From assembly GCA_001917135.1 (NCBI GenBank), contig MNTT01000015.1, forward strand, positions 1 to 64,000: a stretch of DNA of 64,000 nucleotides, given 5' to 3'. The stretch comes from Acetobacter sp. 46_36. GTDB taxonomy: Bacteria > Pseudomonadota > Alphaproteobacteria > RF32 > CAG-239. Made by a program: the position numbers and the translations under genes. The notes beneath the pieces were generated by a model. It saw only the letters and a program-made list of their open reading frames with translations. It made no database searches and was not told the origin of the DNA. Position 1 is the first letter of the stretch; each line of letters begins with the position of its first letter. This document shows, one piece after another, positions 25,614 through 33,375 of the stretch.

Positions 25614-27260
25614 ATGTTTTTCAGCCTTAACAAAAAAATACTGCTGACAATTCTGACCTTCTTTCTGCTGAGTGCGGCAATTTTTGTCTTTTTCTTTGAC
25701 AACACCATCGGCAAAAAAATCCGCAACGAACAAACCAATCTGATTACCCGCAACCAATACGTCATTGAACTCTTAAACGAAAATATCTCCCTGCGCCAAA
25801 AGCTGGAAAAGCTTCAGCCCGAAAACAAAATGCAGTCTGCGGCCAACCTCGACCAGAAAAAAGAAGAGCTCAGCCGGGAACGCAAACTCAATGAAGAACT
25901 GACCCAAAATTATGACGAAAGTTACGCCGCGATTCAGGAAAGTTTTCGCATCTTGGGGCTGAGCGCATTTCTAACCACGCTTTCGCTGATTATCCTGTGG
26001 ATTTTATTAAAGAAATGGGTCGTTACGCCGGTCGACAGGCTGACATCCCTGTCCATTGATGTTGCCAACGGAGATTTCAGCAAACGCTTGGATATAAAAG
26101 AAAAACATTTTACCGATGAATTTAACACATTAATGCATACGGTAAATTTTATGTTAAACAACATTGAACACAATATCAATGAAATCAAAGAAAAGGAAAT
26201 CTTTCTGCAAAATCTGATTGACGCTCTGCCCGACGCGGTCCGCATCATAGACGAAGACTACAATATCGTCCTGGCCAACAAAGCCTATGACGGATATATC
26301 AAAAAACAATATTTGTTCAAATCGGCAAAATGTTACGGGGCATACAACGGCGAAGCTCAATGCCCTTGCAGTGCCAGCCTTTATCTTTGTCCGTTAAAAG
26401 AACTGCAAAAGTCCAAATCTTCGGGGATGAAAACCATACACAGCGTAAACAACCGGCCGCTGTCCGTAAACTCTGCACGCATCCACTTAAACGGAAAATT
26501 CGGCATTGTCGAATCTTTCCGCGATTTAAGCGACAACATAAATTACTCGCACCAGCAAAAAATATCCTCATTGGGCTTTCTGGCAACATCTCTGGCTCAT
26601 GAAATGAAAAACAACCTCGGCGCCATAAATCTGATTTTGGACGGCATTCTCCAGAAATACTATTCCGCCCCTGATAATGAATCCGAAGAAAAAAAATACC
26701 TTAATATGATTTCCGGGCAGATAAAAGACTGCATAAAAGTTCCCGAACGGCTGCTGAAACTGTCTCGCAACACCGAACAGACAAATACGACATTCAACGT
26801 TATCGCGGAAATTACCGACATCTTGTCGCTTTTAGACTACGATATAAAAAGCAAAGGAATAGTCCTGACCCAAAATTTTTCTAATGTCAAAGAAGAAATC
26901 TACGGCAACGAAACGGATTTCAAAATGATAATCCTCAACCTTCTTCAAAATGCTATCCACGCAATGCCGGACGGCGGCACGCTTGAAATAAAAACCAATA
27001 CCAACAAAGACGACCTGATTATCAGCATCAAAGACAGCGGCTGCGGCATTTCTAAAAATGCCCTAAAACATATATTTGAACCATTCTATTCTTCATCGCC
27101 GGATAATGAGAAAAAAGGAACAGGGCTCGGGTTGGCAATTGTCAAAGATTTGGTACTCAAACTAAACGCCAAAATTACCGTCAGCAGCACCGAAAACGTC
27201 GGTTCCTGCTTCGAAATCACAATTCCGCGCCACAAATCGCAAAAAATGCTTGTAAAATAA
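25614..27260 (+). CDS. Sensor histidine kinase with Cys-rich PAS domain
   Basis: 548 residues. TM1 (8-28), a ~85-residue mostly coiled periplasmic part, TM2 (about 116-133), HAMP (134-186), PAS (about 195-305), HisKA with His329 (SLAHEMKNNLGAINL) and an HATPase domain with N box LLQNAIHAM, DSGCGIS and GTGLGLAIVKD. The PAS carries Cys240, 250, 252 and 259 (KCYGAYNGEAQCPCS...CPL), like the KCY...CxxCP motif in a set of redox or metal-sensing kinases. The phospho-acceptor motif has Asn where Pro is usual. AGGAG precedes the ATG. No response regulator gene lies beside it, so the partner is unknown. Confidence 0.9.
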   Translation: MFFSLNKKILLTILTFFLLSAAIFVFFFDNTIGKKIRNEQTNLITRNQYVIELLNENISLRQKLEKLQPENKMQSAANLDQKKEELSRERKLNEELTQNYDESYAAIQESFRILGLSAFLTTLSLIILWILLKKWVVTPVDRLTSLSIDVANGDFSKRLDIKEKHFTDEFNTLMHTVNFMLNNIEHNINEIKEKEIFLQNLIDALPDAVRIIDEDYNIVLANKAYDGYIKKQYLFKSAKCYGAYNGEAQCPCSASLYLCPLKELQKSKSSGMKTIHSVNNRPLSVNSARIHLNGKFGIVESFRDLSDNINYSHQQKISSLGFLATSLAHEMKNNLGAINLILDGILQKYYSAPDNESEEKKYLNMISGQIKDCIKVPERLLKLSRNTEQTNTTFNVIAEITDILSLLDYDIKSKGIVLTQNFSNVKEEIYGNETDFKMIILNLLQNAIHAMPDGGTLEIKTNTNKDDLIISIKDSGCGISKNALKHIFEPFYSSSPDNEKKGTGLGLAIVKDLVLKLNAKITVSSTENVGSCFEITIPRHKSQKMLVK

Positions 27261-27308
27261 GATTTTGCAGTATATATAGCAGAAAAAAGAATTTATAAGG
27301 AATACTAA

Positions 27309-27530
27309 ATGAGCAAAGAAGAACTGCTGGAATTCACGGGAGACGTCATTGAAAAGCTCCCAAACGCCATGTTCAGGGTAAGGCTGGAAAACGGCGTTGA
27401 AATCTTAGCCCATACCGCAGGAAAAATGCGTAAGTTCCGCATCCGCGTTATGGTTGGCGACAAGGTTGATATTGAAATGACCCCCTATGACTTAACCAAG
27501 GGGCGTATCACTTTCCGCCATAAAGATTAG
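27309..27530 (+). CDS. infA: Translation initiation factor IF-1
   Basis: 73 residues, an S1-type OB fold: EFTGDVIEKLPNAMFRVRLE, LAHTAGKMRKFRIRV and DKVDIEMTPYDLTKGRI are close to all bacterial IF-1. Binds the 30S A site during initiation. TAAGGA precedes the ATG. The 177 bases after it contain a terminator belonging to the convergent gene. Confidence 0.97.
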   Translation: MSKEELLEFTGDVIEKLPNAMFRVRLENGVEILAHTAGKMRKFRIRVMVGDKVDIEMTPYDLTKGRITFRHKD

Positions 27531-27674
27531 CCGCTCTGCCGGTTGCCCTCCGGACAAGCTGTCTGCAGGCAGCACATCCAGCCGGCTGTCTATATCAGCA
27601 AACGGCGTTTCCGTTCAAGCCGAATATATCCGTCTGGTGAAACATTCGCCTTAAACGGAACGCGCACATTAAAC

Positions 27675-27703
27675 AAATGTCTGCCGCTAATCGGCAGACA
27701 TTT
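27675..27703 (-). terminator. Terminator of the YgiW/YdeI-like gene
   Basis: A 12-base perfect stem AAATGTCTGCCG/CGGCAGACATTT with a 5-base loop just past the stop at 27708 on the minus strand, ending ATTTGTTT. It could also stop infA transcription coming from the left. Confidence 0.8.
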
Positions 27704-27707
27704 GCAA

Positions 27708-28115
27708 TTAGTTAGCCAAAGTAAGAGATTTAACCTCAACCTTAAAACTGGTAAGGTCTTTATCAACTTTGCCATTGACTATAATTTTGTCTTTCGGGGT
27801 AACTTTCAGGCCTCGCCAGTCTTTGTCATCAATTTCAACCGTAACATTATTGGTTCCGTCTGTAAAATTGTACTCGTCATCAGAAAGCCTTTTGGTAATA
27901 TACCCTTCCATCGTTACATAAGCATCATCGGAAAGTTTTTGAACCTCGGCTACGCTCAGCGGTTTCGCCGCCGCATCAACAAAGCCGCCCTGTCCGCCGG
28001 TCATCATCTTGCGCTCCATCTTAGCCCGGCAGTCGCTGCAATCACAGTCATGTTTGGCATAGGCACCACCGCAAAGCATTGTGCCGGCCATCAGCAAAAA
28101 TAAAAATTTTTTCAT
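27708..28115 (-). CDS. Periplasmic OB-fold protein, YgiW/YdeI (BOF) family
   Basis: 135 residues. Signal peptide MKKFLFLLMAGTMLCGGAYA, then a short Cys-rich piece (HDCDCSDCRAKM) and a bacterial OB-fold: VTMEGYITKRLSDDEYNFTD, VEIDDKDWRG and VNGKVDKDLTSFKVEVKSL. YgiW/VisP-type proteins are linked to envelope stress and ligand binding. CCTCC complement (GGAGG) precedes the ATG. The added cysteines are not typical of the family and may bind metal. Confidence 0.87.
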   Translation of the reverse strand: MKKFLFLLMAGTMLCGGAYAKHDCDCSDCRAKMERKMMTGGQGGFVDAAAKPLSVAEVQKLSDDAYVTMEGYITKRLSDDEYNFTDGTNNVTVEIDDKDWRGLKVTPKDKIIVNGKVDKDLTSFKVEVKSLTLAN

Positions 28116-28183
28116 ATTTTCCTCCTGTTAATCTAACAACCCTAATATATTTTGACAGAAGGAAGATTCAATAGAACATTGTT

Positions 28184-28714
28184 TCATATCGGACGGTCGG
28201 GCATAACCCCGTCGCCCGTTGCAATTCCCGCAGCCGAGACATTTCCGCCGTTGATTTCCAAAACATAGCAAAACGGCTTTGAACTGCCGATTCTGCGAAG
28301 AGAGAGAGGTTTCGCATTCTCATAAATATCAACCACTTTCCAATCGCAGCCGATAAAAAGCATATCCAAAGGAATATATGTATTTTTCATCCACATGGAA
28401 GCTCCGGGATACTGCCGTAAGTCAAAAAGCATCCCCGCATTGTCTGAAAGACTGCGCACATTCATCAACCCTGTTCTCAATTCTTCCGCCGTCTTTGCCG
28501 CCTTAACCGTATATGACGCCTTATCCGCAATATGAATTTCCATATTTTGCATACCGTTCCGCACCGCTTCCGGACTTTTATTTTTCAGCCCCCTATAATT
28601 TCCGCACCACCCGGGTTCAGCCGCCATCAAAACACAGACAAGCACGGCTTTGACGACGCCCCTTTTTTTTCTGCATTGGTTCCAAACCCGGCACATTCCT
28701 GTACTCACAAACAT
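28184..28714 (-). CDS. DUF192 family exported protein
   Basis: 176 residues. The N-terminus contains a hydrophobic export segment (VVKAVLVCVLMAAEPGWC). DUF192 core: AKTAEELRTGLMNVRSLSDN, GMLFDLRQYPGASMWMKNTY and PLDMLFIGCDWKVVDIYENA. Family function unknown; usually periplasmic. AGAGGA lies five bases before the first ATG. Same strand as the YgiW-like gene downstream, 69 bases apart. Confidence 0.87.
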   Translation of the reverse strand: MFVSTGMCRVWNQCRKKRGVVKAVLVCVLMAAEPGWCGNYRGLKNKSPEAVRNGMQNMEIHIADKASYTVKAAKTAEELRTGLMNVRSLSDNAGMLFDLRQYPGASMWMKNTYIPLDMLFIGCDWKVVDIYENAKPLSLRRIGSSKPFCYVLEINGGNVSAAGIATGDGVMPDRPI

Positions 28715-28830
28715 TTCATTCCTCTTCCGGCAGTGGCTTCCAGGCGCAAAAGCTCACGGCAAAATCTTCCCGAATATTTACCATATCTTATACTTTTCCC
28801 CGCTAAAGTGTCAACACAATAACATTAACC

Positions 28831-30636
28831 ATGAAACCGCAAAACAACAGAATGCAACAGCCCGTATCCGCAAATTCGTTATTTTCTTTCTCTCCCGGAC
28901 GGTATGTCCCCGCCATAACCGCTTTCGGTCTGTTATGCCTGTGTTTTTCGCCGCTTTTAGTAAACTTTATATGGGGAAATCACGACTGGCTGCCGCTTAT
29001 ACACGGCACCCCCCTGTTGTCCGGGCTGATTGAAGGGCGCTTTTCGCAATACATTCTTCTAAACCTGCTTCTGGACGGAAAAATTCTTCCCGTCCTGAAC
29101 ATCCTGCTGGGATTCATTTTTTACACGGCGGCATTGTTCCTGCTGTACCGACGCTTCTTCGCCTTTTCTGTACGGCCGGCCATTGCCGCGCTGTTCCTGT
29201 CTGCCGCCGCGGGGCTGCCCTTCGCCGCAGAACTGCTGTATTTTCATTTCATAACTTTCAGCCTGTTGTCCTGGCCGTTAATAATAGCCTTATCCCTGCT
29301 GTGCTGCCAAAAAGCGTCCAGCTCTCATCCTGTCATTTTCACGCTCTGCGGCACACTCCTGCTATTATTCGCGCTGGGAGGATATCCTGCTTCAGTCAAC
29401 CTGTTTGTTATCTCCGCAGCCTGTTTTACCATACTTAGCCTGACGGCACAGCCGGCCAGCGGACGCACCATAATACGGCAGACTTTGCCGTTCGCCGTCT
29501 GTCTGCTGCTTTCGATGGCCGGACTAAAACTGGCATTTTCCTTTTTACAGGAACATCATTATATGATGCAATTGTATAACAGCCAGGCATCCACCGTACC
29601 TGAATTAACCGTTAAACTGCCAAAAATATTAAAAAGCGCCTTTGAAGATTTTTTTCAGCCGCGGCCATTTCTTTCTCCGTTTTTTAAAATGCTGATTTCA
29701 TCAATTACTCTAACAGCAAGCGCAACCTTCTGTTTTTTTGCCTTTGCAAAATCAGCGCCTTCCGCCGATGCACCTGATTACTCCCTGCTTTGCATATGGA
29801 AAAAGGTTCTTGCCCTCTTATTAATTGCCTCCCTTCCGCTATGTCTGAAATTTTCCGCCTGGCTTGCTAAATCTGCTCCGGATGCTCCTTTTGCCATGGA
29901 AGACCCGGCTGCCTATATGGCACGGACAGATTTTTACGGCTATCCGGTTCTCACCCTTTTCTGCCTTTTCTATCTGCACCGCTTCGGCTCGCAAGTGCTC
30001 AAAAATTTTGCCTATTTATCCGCCGTTTTGTTGCTTATCATCAGTATTAACCTGAACCTCAATTTTGCCAAAACCCATTTCTTCGGCTTTTCCGCCGAAA
30101 ACAAACTTTTGGAGCGTCTGACTGCCCGTATCCAAAGCCATCAGGATTTTTCCCGCACAAGCCAGTACACCGTCATTCAGGCCGGAGAAATCCCCCTGCG
30201 TTCCCGTTACTATCTGCCGTCTGCAAACGAAAAATACGGCTACTATATGCTGCAGGCGCCATATACCCGCTATTGGATTGCCTTTGAATATTATAATTTC
30301 TACGCTCCGTACGACTATGTCCGCGAAGGCACCGCCATCCGTCCCGAAGAAATAACGCCGCAAATGGCTGATTTTCTCACCAAACGTGTCAAAACATGGC
30401 CTTCTGCCGATTCGGTATATGTCGATAAAAACTACGCTGTCATTGCCCTCACCCAACGCGGCAAAGAATTGCTTACCCGTCAGTTTGAACTTCTTTCCCG
30501 CCAATTGCCTGTCTCCGCATCCCCTGACGCCAATAGAAAATTCTCCTCGCAAAGTTCCGAACCGCAGATACCGTCACAGACGCCGCGCCACAATCCAGAA
30601 GCCCCTCGCCAAACTGTTAATGGAAATATGCCATGA
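28831..30636 (+). CDS. GtrII-like membrane glycosyltransferase, paralogue 1
   Basis: 601 residues with about 10-12 transmembrane helices. Conserved among the three paralogues here: WGNHDW and EGRFSQY after the first helix, LFALGGYPASVNL mid-protein, RTDFYGYP, and a C-terminal soluble part (FSRTSQYTVIQAGEIPLRSR) with a Ser/Pro-rich tail. The WGNHD...GRFSQ head fits Glucos_trans_II, the GtrII-like integral enzymes that move a lipid-linked sugar onto a polysaccharide outside the inner membrane. It overlaps paralogue 2 (ATGA). No strong ribosome binding site before the ATG. Family call is by pattern and moderate. Confidence 0.72.
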   Translation: MKPQNNRMQQPVSANSLFSFSPGRYVPAITAFGLLCLCFSPLLVNFIWGNHDWLPLIHGTPLLSGLIEGRFSQYILLNLLLDGKILPVLNILLGFIFYTAALFLLYRRFFAFSVRPAIAALFLSAAAGLPFAAELLYFHFITFSLLSWPLIIALSLLCCQKASSSHPVIFTLCGTLLLLFALGGYPASVNLFVISAACFTILSLTAQPASGRTIIRQTLPFAVCLLLSMAGLKLAFSFLQEHHYMMQLYNSQASTVPELTVKLPKILKSAFEDFFQPRPFLSPFFKMLISSITLTASATFCFFAFAKSAPSADAPDYSLLCIWKKVLALLLIASLPLCLKFSAWLAKSAPDAPFAMEDPAAYMARTDFYGYPVLTLFCLFYLHRFGSQVLKNFAYLSAVLLLIISINLNLNFAKTHFFGFSAENKLLERLTARIQSHQDFSRTSQYTVIQAGEIPLRSRYYLPSANEKYGYYMLQAPYTRYWIAFEYYNFYAPYDYVREGTAIRPEEITPQMADFLTKRVKTWPSADSVYVDKNYAVIALTQRGKELLTRQFELLSRQLPVSASPDANRKFSSQSSEPQIPSQTPRHNPEAPRQTVNGNMP

Positions 30637-32195
30637 AAAAGCTATTGCAAAAATTCCGCCTTTACCCCGACACATTGGACGGCAAAGCAGTGCTGATAAG
30701 TTTCCTTATCATCAATTTTGCTTTTCTGTTCCATACTTTAAACTTTATGTGGGGAAACCACGACGTCAAATTCATCAAAGAAGAATTGCTGTTCTCTTCG
30801 GGGCTGTTTGAAGGCCGATTCACGCAGTTTATCCCTTACCGGCTGCTAACCGGCGGACAAATTCTCCCCCTCCTCAACAACCTGTTAGGTTTTGCCTTTT
30901 TAACAGCAGCGCTGTGGCTGCTGGCAAAATACTGGAATATAAAAAAGTCTCTGGCCGGATACATTGTGTTCATCAGTTTTTTTGCCACCCAGCCCTACAC
31001 GCTGTCATGGATGTACTTCACGTTTATCACTATCAGCTGTATGCTTTGGGCTTTTCTGGCGGCTCTTGGGCTTTACCTTTCGGGCTGGGTCTGTGCTGTC
31101 CGGCACAAAATACTCCTGTGTCTTGGTTCCGTCGCTTGTTTTTATCTGGCGCTCGGCGGATATCCTCCCGTAATTAATATGCTCTTCGTCTGTCTCGGCG
31201 GCAGGTTGGTCATAGCATACGTATTTGAACAAAAAACACTGAAAGACCTCTTCGCTGTTTATAAATACACGCTGCTCAATATTCTCATCGCCGCCGTACT
31301 GTTTAAGCTCACCTTAAAAATCATCGCCCCCGGCAACGTATATAATCTTGAAACCGAACCGCTTTCCAACCTCCCGCTGAAATTCTTCACCGTTATAAAA
31401 ATAGCATTCGGCCAGTTTTGGATAACCGTGCCGTTTATGGAACGGGGATATAAAATTATTTTGGCGCTGATGTCCTTTTGTGCCGTTACCGGAATTCTTC
31501 TTTACACACCAAACTGGCGGCAGCGTACCGTTGCTGCGGTTCTAATTTGCGGCACGGTTTGGGCCACGGCGCTGACAACGTTTCTTGTTGTCCCCCATAC
31601 GGAATTCGTTTCCCGCATAGATTTCTATGGCTTCGCTTTTCTTTATGCCTTTTTCCTCGGGCTCTTGCTGACAATTCCTGCCAAATTGTCATCCAGCCTT
31701 ACCGCTGCTTTTGCCGTCGTACTTCTCCCGCTTAACATTTTAAACGACTACACTGCTTTGAAAGTTTGGAAACAGGGTTTTGACGCCGAAATGCAAATTC
31801 TTGACAACATTTCCGAACGGATTGAAAATCACCCGGATTTCTCCCCTGACGGACAATACCGTTTCTATCAGGCCGGAGATATTTCCCTGCGCCCGAATTA
31901 CTACCGCGGAAGTTACGATAAAGATGACGTTTTTCTGCTTTCCCTGCCCTATCTTGCCATGTGGCAGGGTGCAAACCTGCTGGAATTTTACAGCCCTTTT
32001 GATTACATCGACCGCACTCTTCCTCTCCTTCCCGACGACATAACACCGGACGTCTATGACTTTTTCATGAATCAGGCTCGTCCCTGGCCGCATCCGAATT
32101 CCGTTTATGTAAATTCCGATATCATCATCGTTGTTTATAATCAGGCCGGGCTGGAAGACTTTCGCCGCCGCCTGCAAATGCTGCCCAAACCGTAA
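30633..32195 (+). CDS. GtrII-like membrane glycosyltransferase, paralogue 2
   Basis: 520 residues, about 10-12 transmembrane helices. Shares FMWGNHD, FEGRFTQFI, LALGGYPPVINM, SRIDFYGFAF, WKQGFDAEM and YRFYQAGDISLRPNYY with its neighbours but lacks the Ser/Pro tail and the Trp after NHD (NHDVK). It begins inside the stop of paralogue 1 (ATGA), so they are translated together. Expected role as for paralogue 1, perhaps with different acceptor or sugar. Confidence 0.72.
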   Translation: MKKLLQKFRLYPDTLDGKAVLISFLIINFAFLFHTLNFMWGNHDVKFIKEELLFSSGLFEGRFTQFIPYRLLTGGQILPLLNNLLGFAFLTAALWLLAKYWNIKKSLAGYIVFISFFATQPYTLSWMYFTFITISCMLWAFLAALGLYLSGWVCAVRHKILLCLGSVACFYLALGGYPPVINMLFVCLGGRLVIAYVFEQKTLKDLFAVYKYTLLNILIAAVLFKLTLKIIAPGNVYNLETEPLSNLPLKFFTVIKIAFGQFWITVPFMERGYKIILALMSFCAVTGILLYTPNWRQRTVAAVLICGTVWATALTTFLVVPHTEFVSRIDFYGFAFLYAFFLGLLLTIPAKLSSSLTAAFAVVLLPLNILNDYTALKVWKQGFDAEMQILDNISERIENHPDFSPDGQYRFYQAGDISLRPNYYRGSYDKDDVFLLSLPYLAMWQGANLLEFYSPFDYIDRTLPLLPDDITPDVYDFFMNQARPWPHPNSVYVNSDIIIVVYNQAGLEDFRRRLQMLPKP

Positions 32196-32235
32196 CCGAC
32201 ATCAATTAATTTTGCCGCTCATTTCGACAATGACG

Positions 32236-32340
32236 TTCATTCCGATATTACCGTTCGTTCCTGTAATAGCATTCGTTCCGGTAATGACATTCGTTCCGCA
32301 ACGACGTTCATTCCGATATTGCCGTTCGTCCCGATAACAT
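32236..32340. repeat. 18-base tandem repeat (about six units) in the gtr cluster
   Basis: Units starting TTC(A/G)TTCC at 32236, 32254, 32272, 32290 (17 bases), 32307 and 32325. Units 1 and 5 are almost identical across 18 bases. It fills most of the 232-base gap between paralogue 2 and the GtrB-like gene. No gene is evident across it, so it is a minisatellite that could alter spacing upstream of the next start. Confidence 0.8.
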
Positions 32341-32427
32341 AATATTCCCGTCGTTAATAAAAAAATTACGCTTTTATGTTATAACAACGGCATACCCGGT
32401 TCAATTATCATCGTCAGGTGGCATAAA

Positions 32428-33372
32428 ATGAAAAAAATCCCCGAATTAGCCGTTATCGTTCCCTGTTATAACGAAGAAGAAGCCTTACCGCAAAGCATAA
32501 AAACTTTGTCCGGCACCCTGAATAATTTGATTAAATCCGGATTAATCCGTGAGAGCAGCCGTTTGGTCTTCGTTAACGACGGTTCAAAAGATTCGACATG
32601 GAAAATTATCGAAAACGCACACAAAAAATCACCGCGTGTCAAAGGCATTTCCCTCTCCCGCAATTTTGGGCACCAGGAAGCGTTGCTCGCAGGATTGTAT
32701 AATACCGATGCCGATATTTACATAACCATAGACGCCGATCTGCAGGACGACGTTTCCGCCATAAAGCAGATGATACAATGCTACGACAAAGGCTGTGAAA
32801 TCGTTTACGGTGTCAGAAACCGCCGCGACACGGACAGTTTTTTCAAACGCAACACCGCCCTGTGGTTTTATAAACTGATGAAACTCCTCGGCGTTGAACT
32901 TGTCGCCAATCACGCGGATTTTCGGCTGTTAAGCCGTCGTGCCGTCGCAGCCATGGCTGAATTTAAAGAAAAGAACCTTTTTCTCCGCGCTATCGTACCG
33001 TTAGTCGGTTTCAAATCCTGCTGTGTTTGCTACGATCGCAAAAAACGTCAGGCCGGAACGACAAAATACCCCCTAAAAAAAATGCTTTTATTCGCGCTGA
33101 AAGGTATCTCCAGCTTTTCCGCCATGCCGTTGCATTTGATAACATTTTCCGGCATCGTTATTTCCGTCTTGAGTTTTATTCTCATGCTTTGGACGGTCTA
33201 CGCTTATTTTTCAGGTTCGACAATCGTCGGCTGGGCTTCGCTGATGTCTGTCATAACCTTTTTCAGCGGCATTACCATCCTGTTTATGGGCATCATCGGC
33301 GAATACATTGCCAGCATTTTCGTTGAGGTTAAAAACCGCCCGACTTATATAATCGACCAAACCTTGGATTAA
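32428..33372 (+). CDS. GtrB-like polyprenyl-phosphate glycosyltransferase (GT2), second copy
   Basis: 314 residues. GT-A domain with AVIVPCYNEEEALPQSIKTL, VFVNDGSKDSTW and ITIDADLQDD, then ADFRLLSRRAV and two C-terminal transmembrane helices ending GIIGEYIASIFVEVKNRPTY, the CsbB/YfdH/GtrB pattern. It should load a sugar onto undecaprenyl phosphate and so supply donor for the GtrII-like proteins around it. Three bases separate it from paralogue 3. A GtrA-type flippase, normally the third member, is missing here. Confidence 0.88.
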   Translation: MKKIPELAVIVPCYNEEEALPQSIKTLSGTLNNLIKSGLIRESSRLVFVNDGSKDSTWKIIENAHKKSPRVKGISLSRNFGHQEALLAGLYNTDADIYITIDADLQDDVSAIKQMIQCYDKGCEIVYGVRNRRDTDSFFKRNTALWFYKLMKLLGVELVANHADFRLLSRRAVAAMAEFKEKNLFLRAIVPLVGFKSCCVCYDRKKRQAGTTKYPLKKMLLFALKGISSFSAMPLHLITFSGIVISVLSFILMLWTVYAYFSGSTIVGWASLMSVITFFSGITILFMGIIGEYIASIFVEVKNRPTYIIDQTLD

Positions 33373-33375
33373 ACC

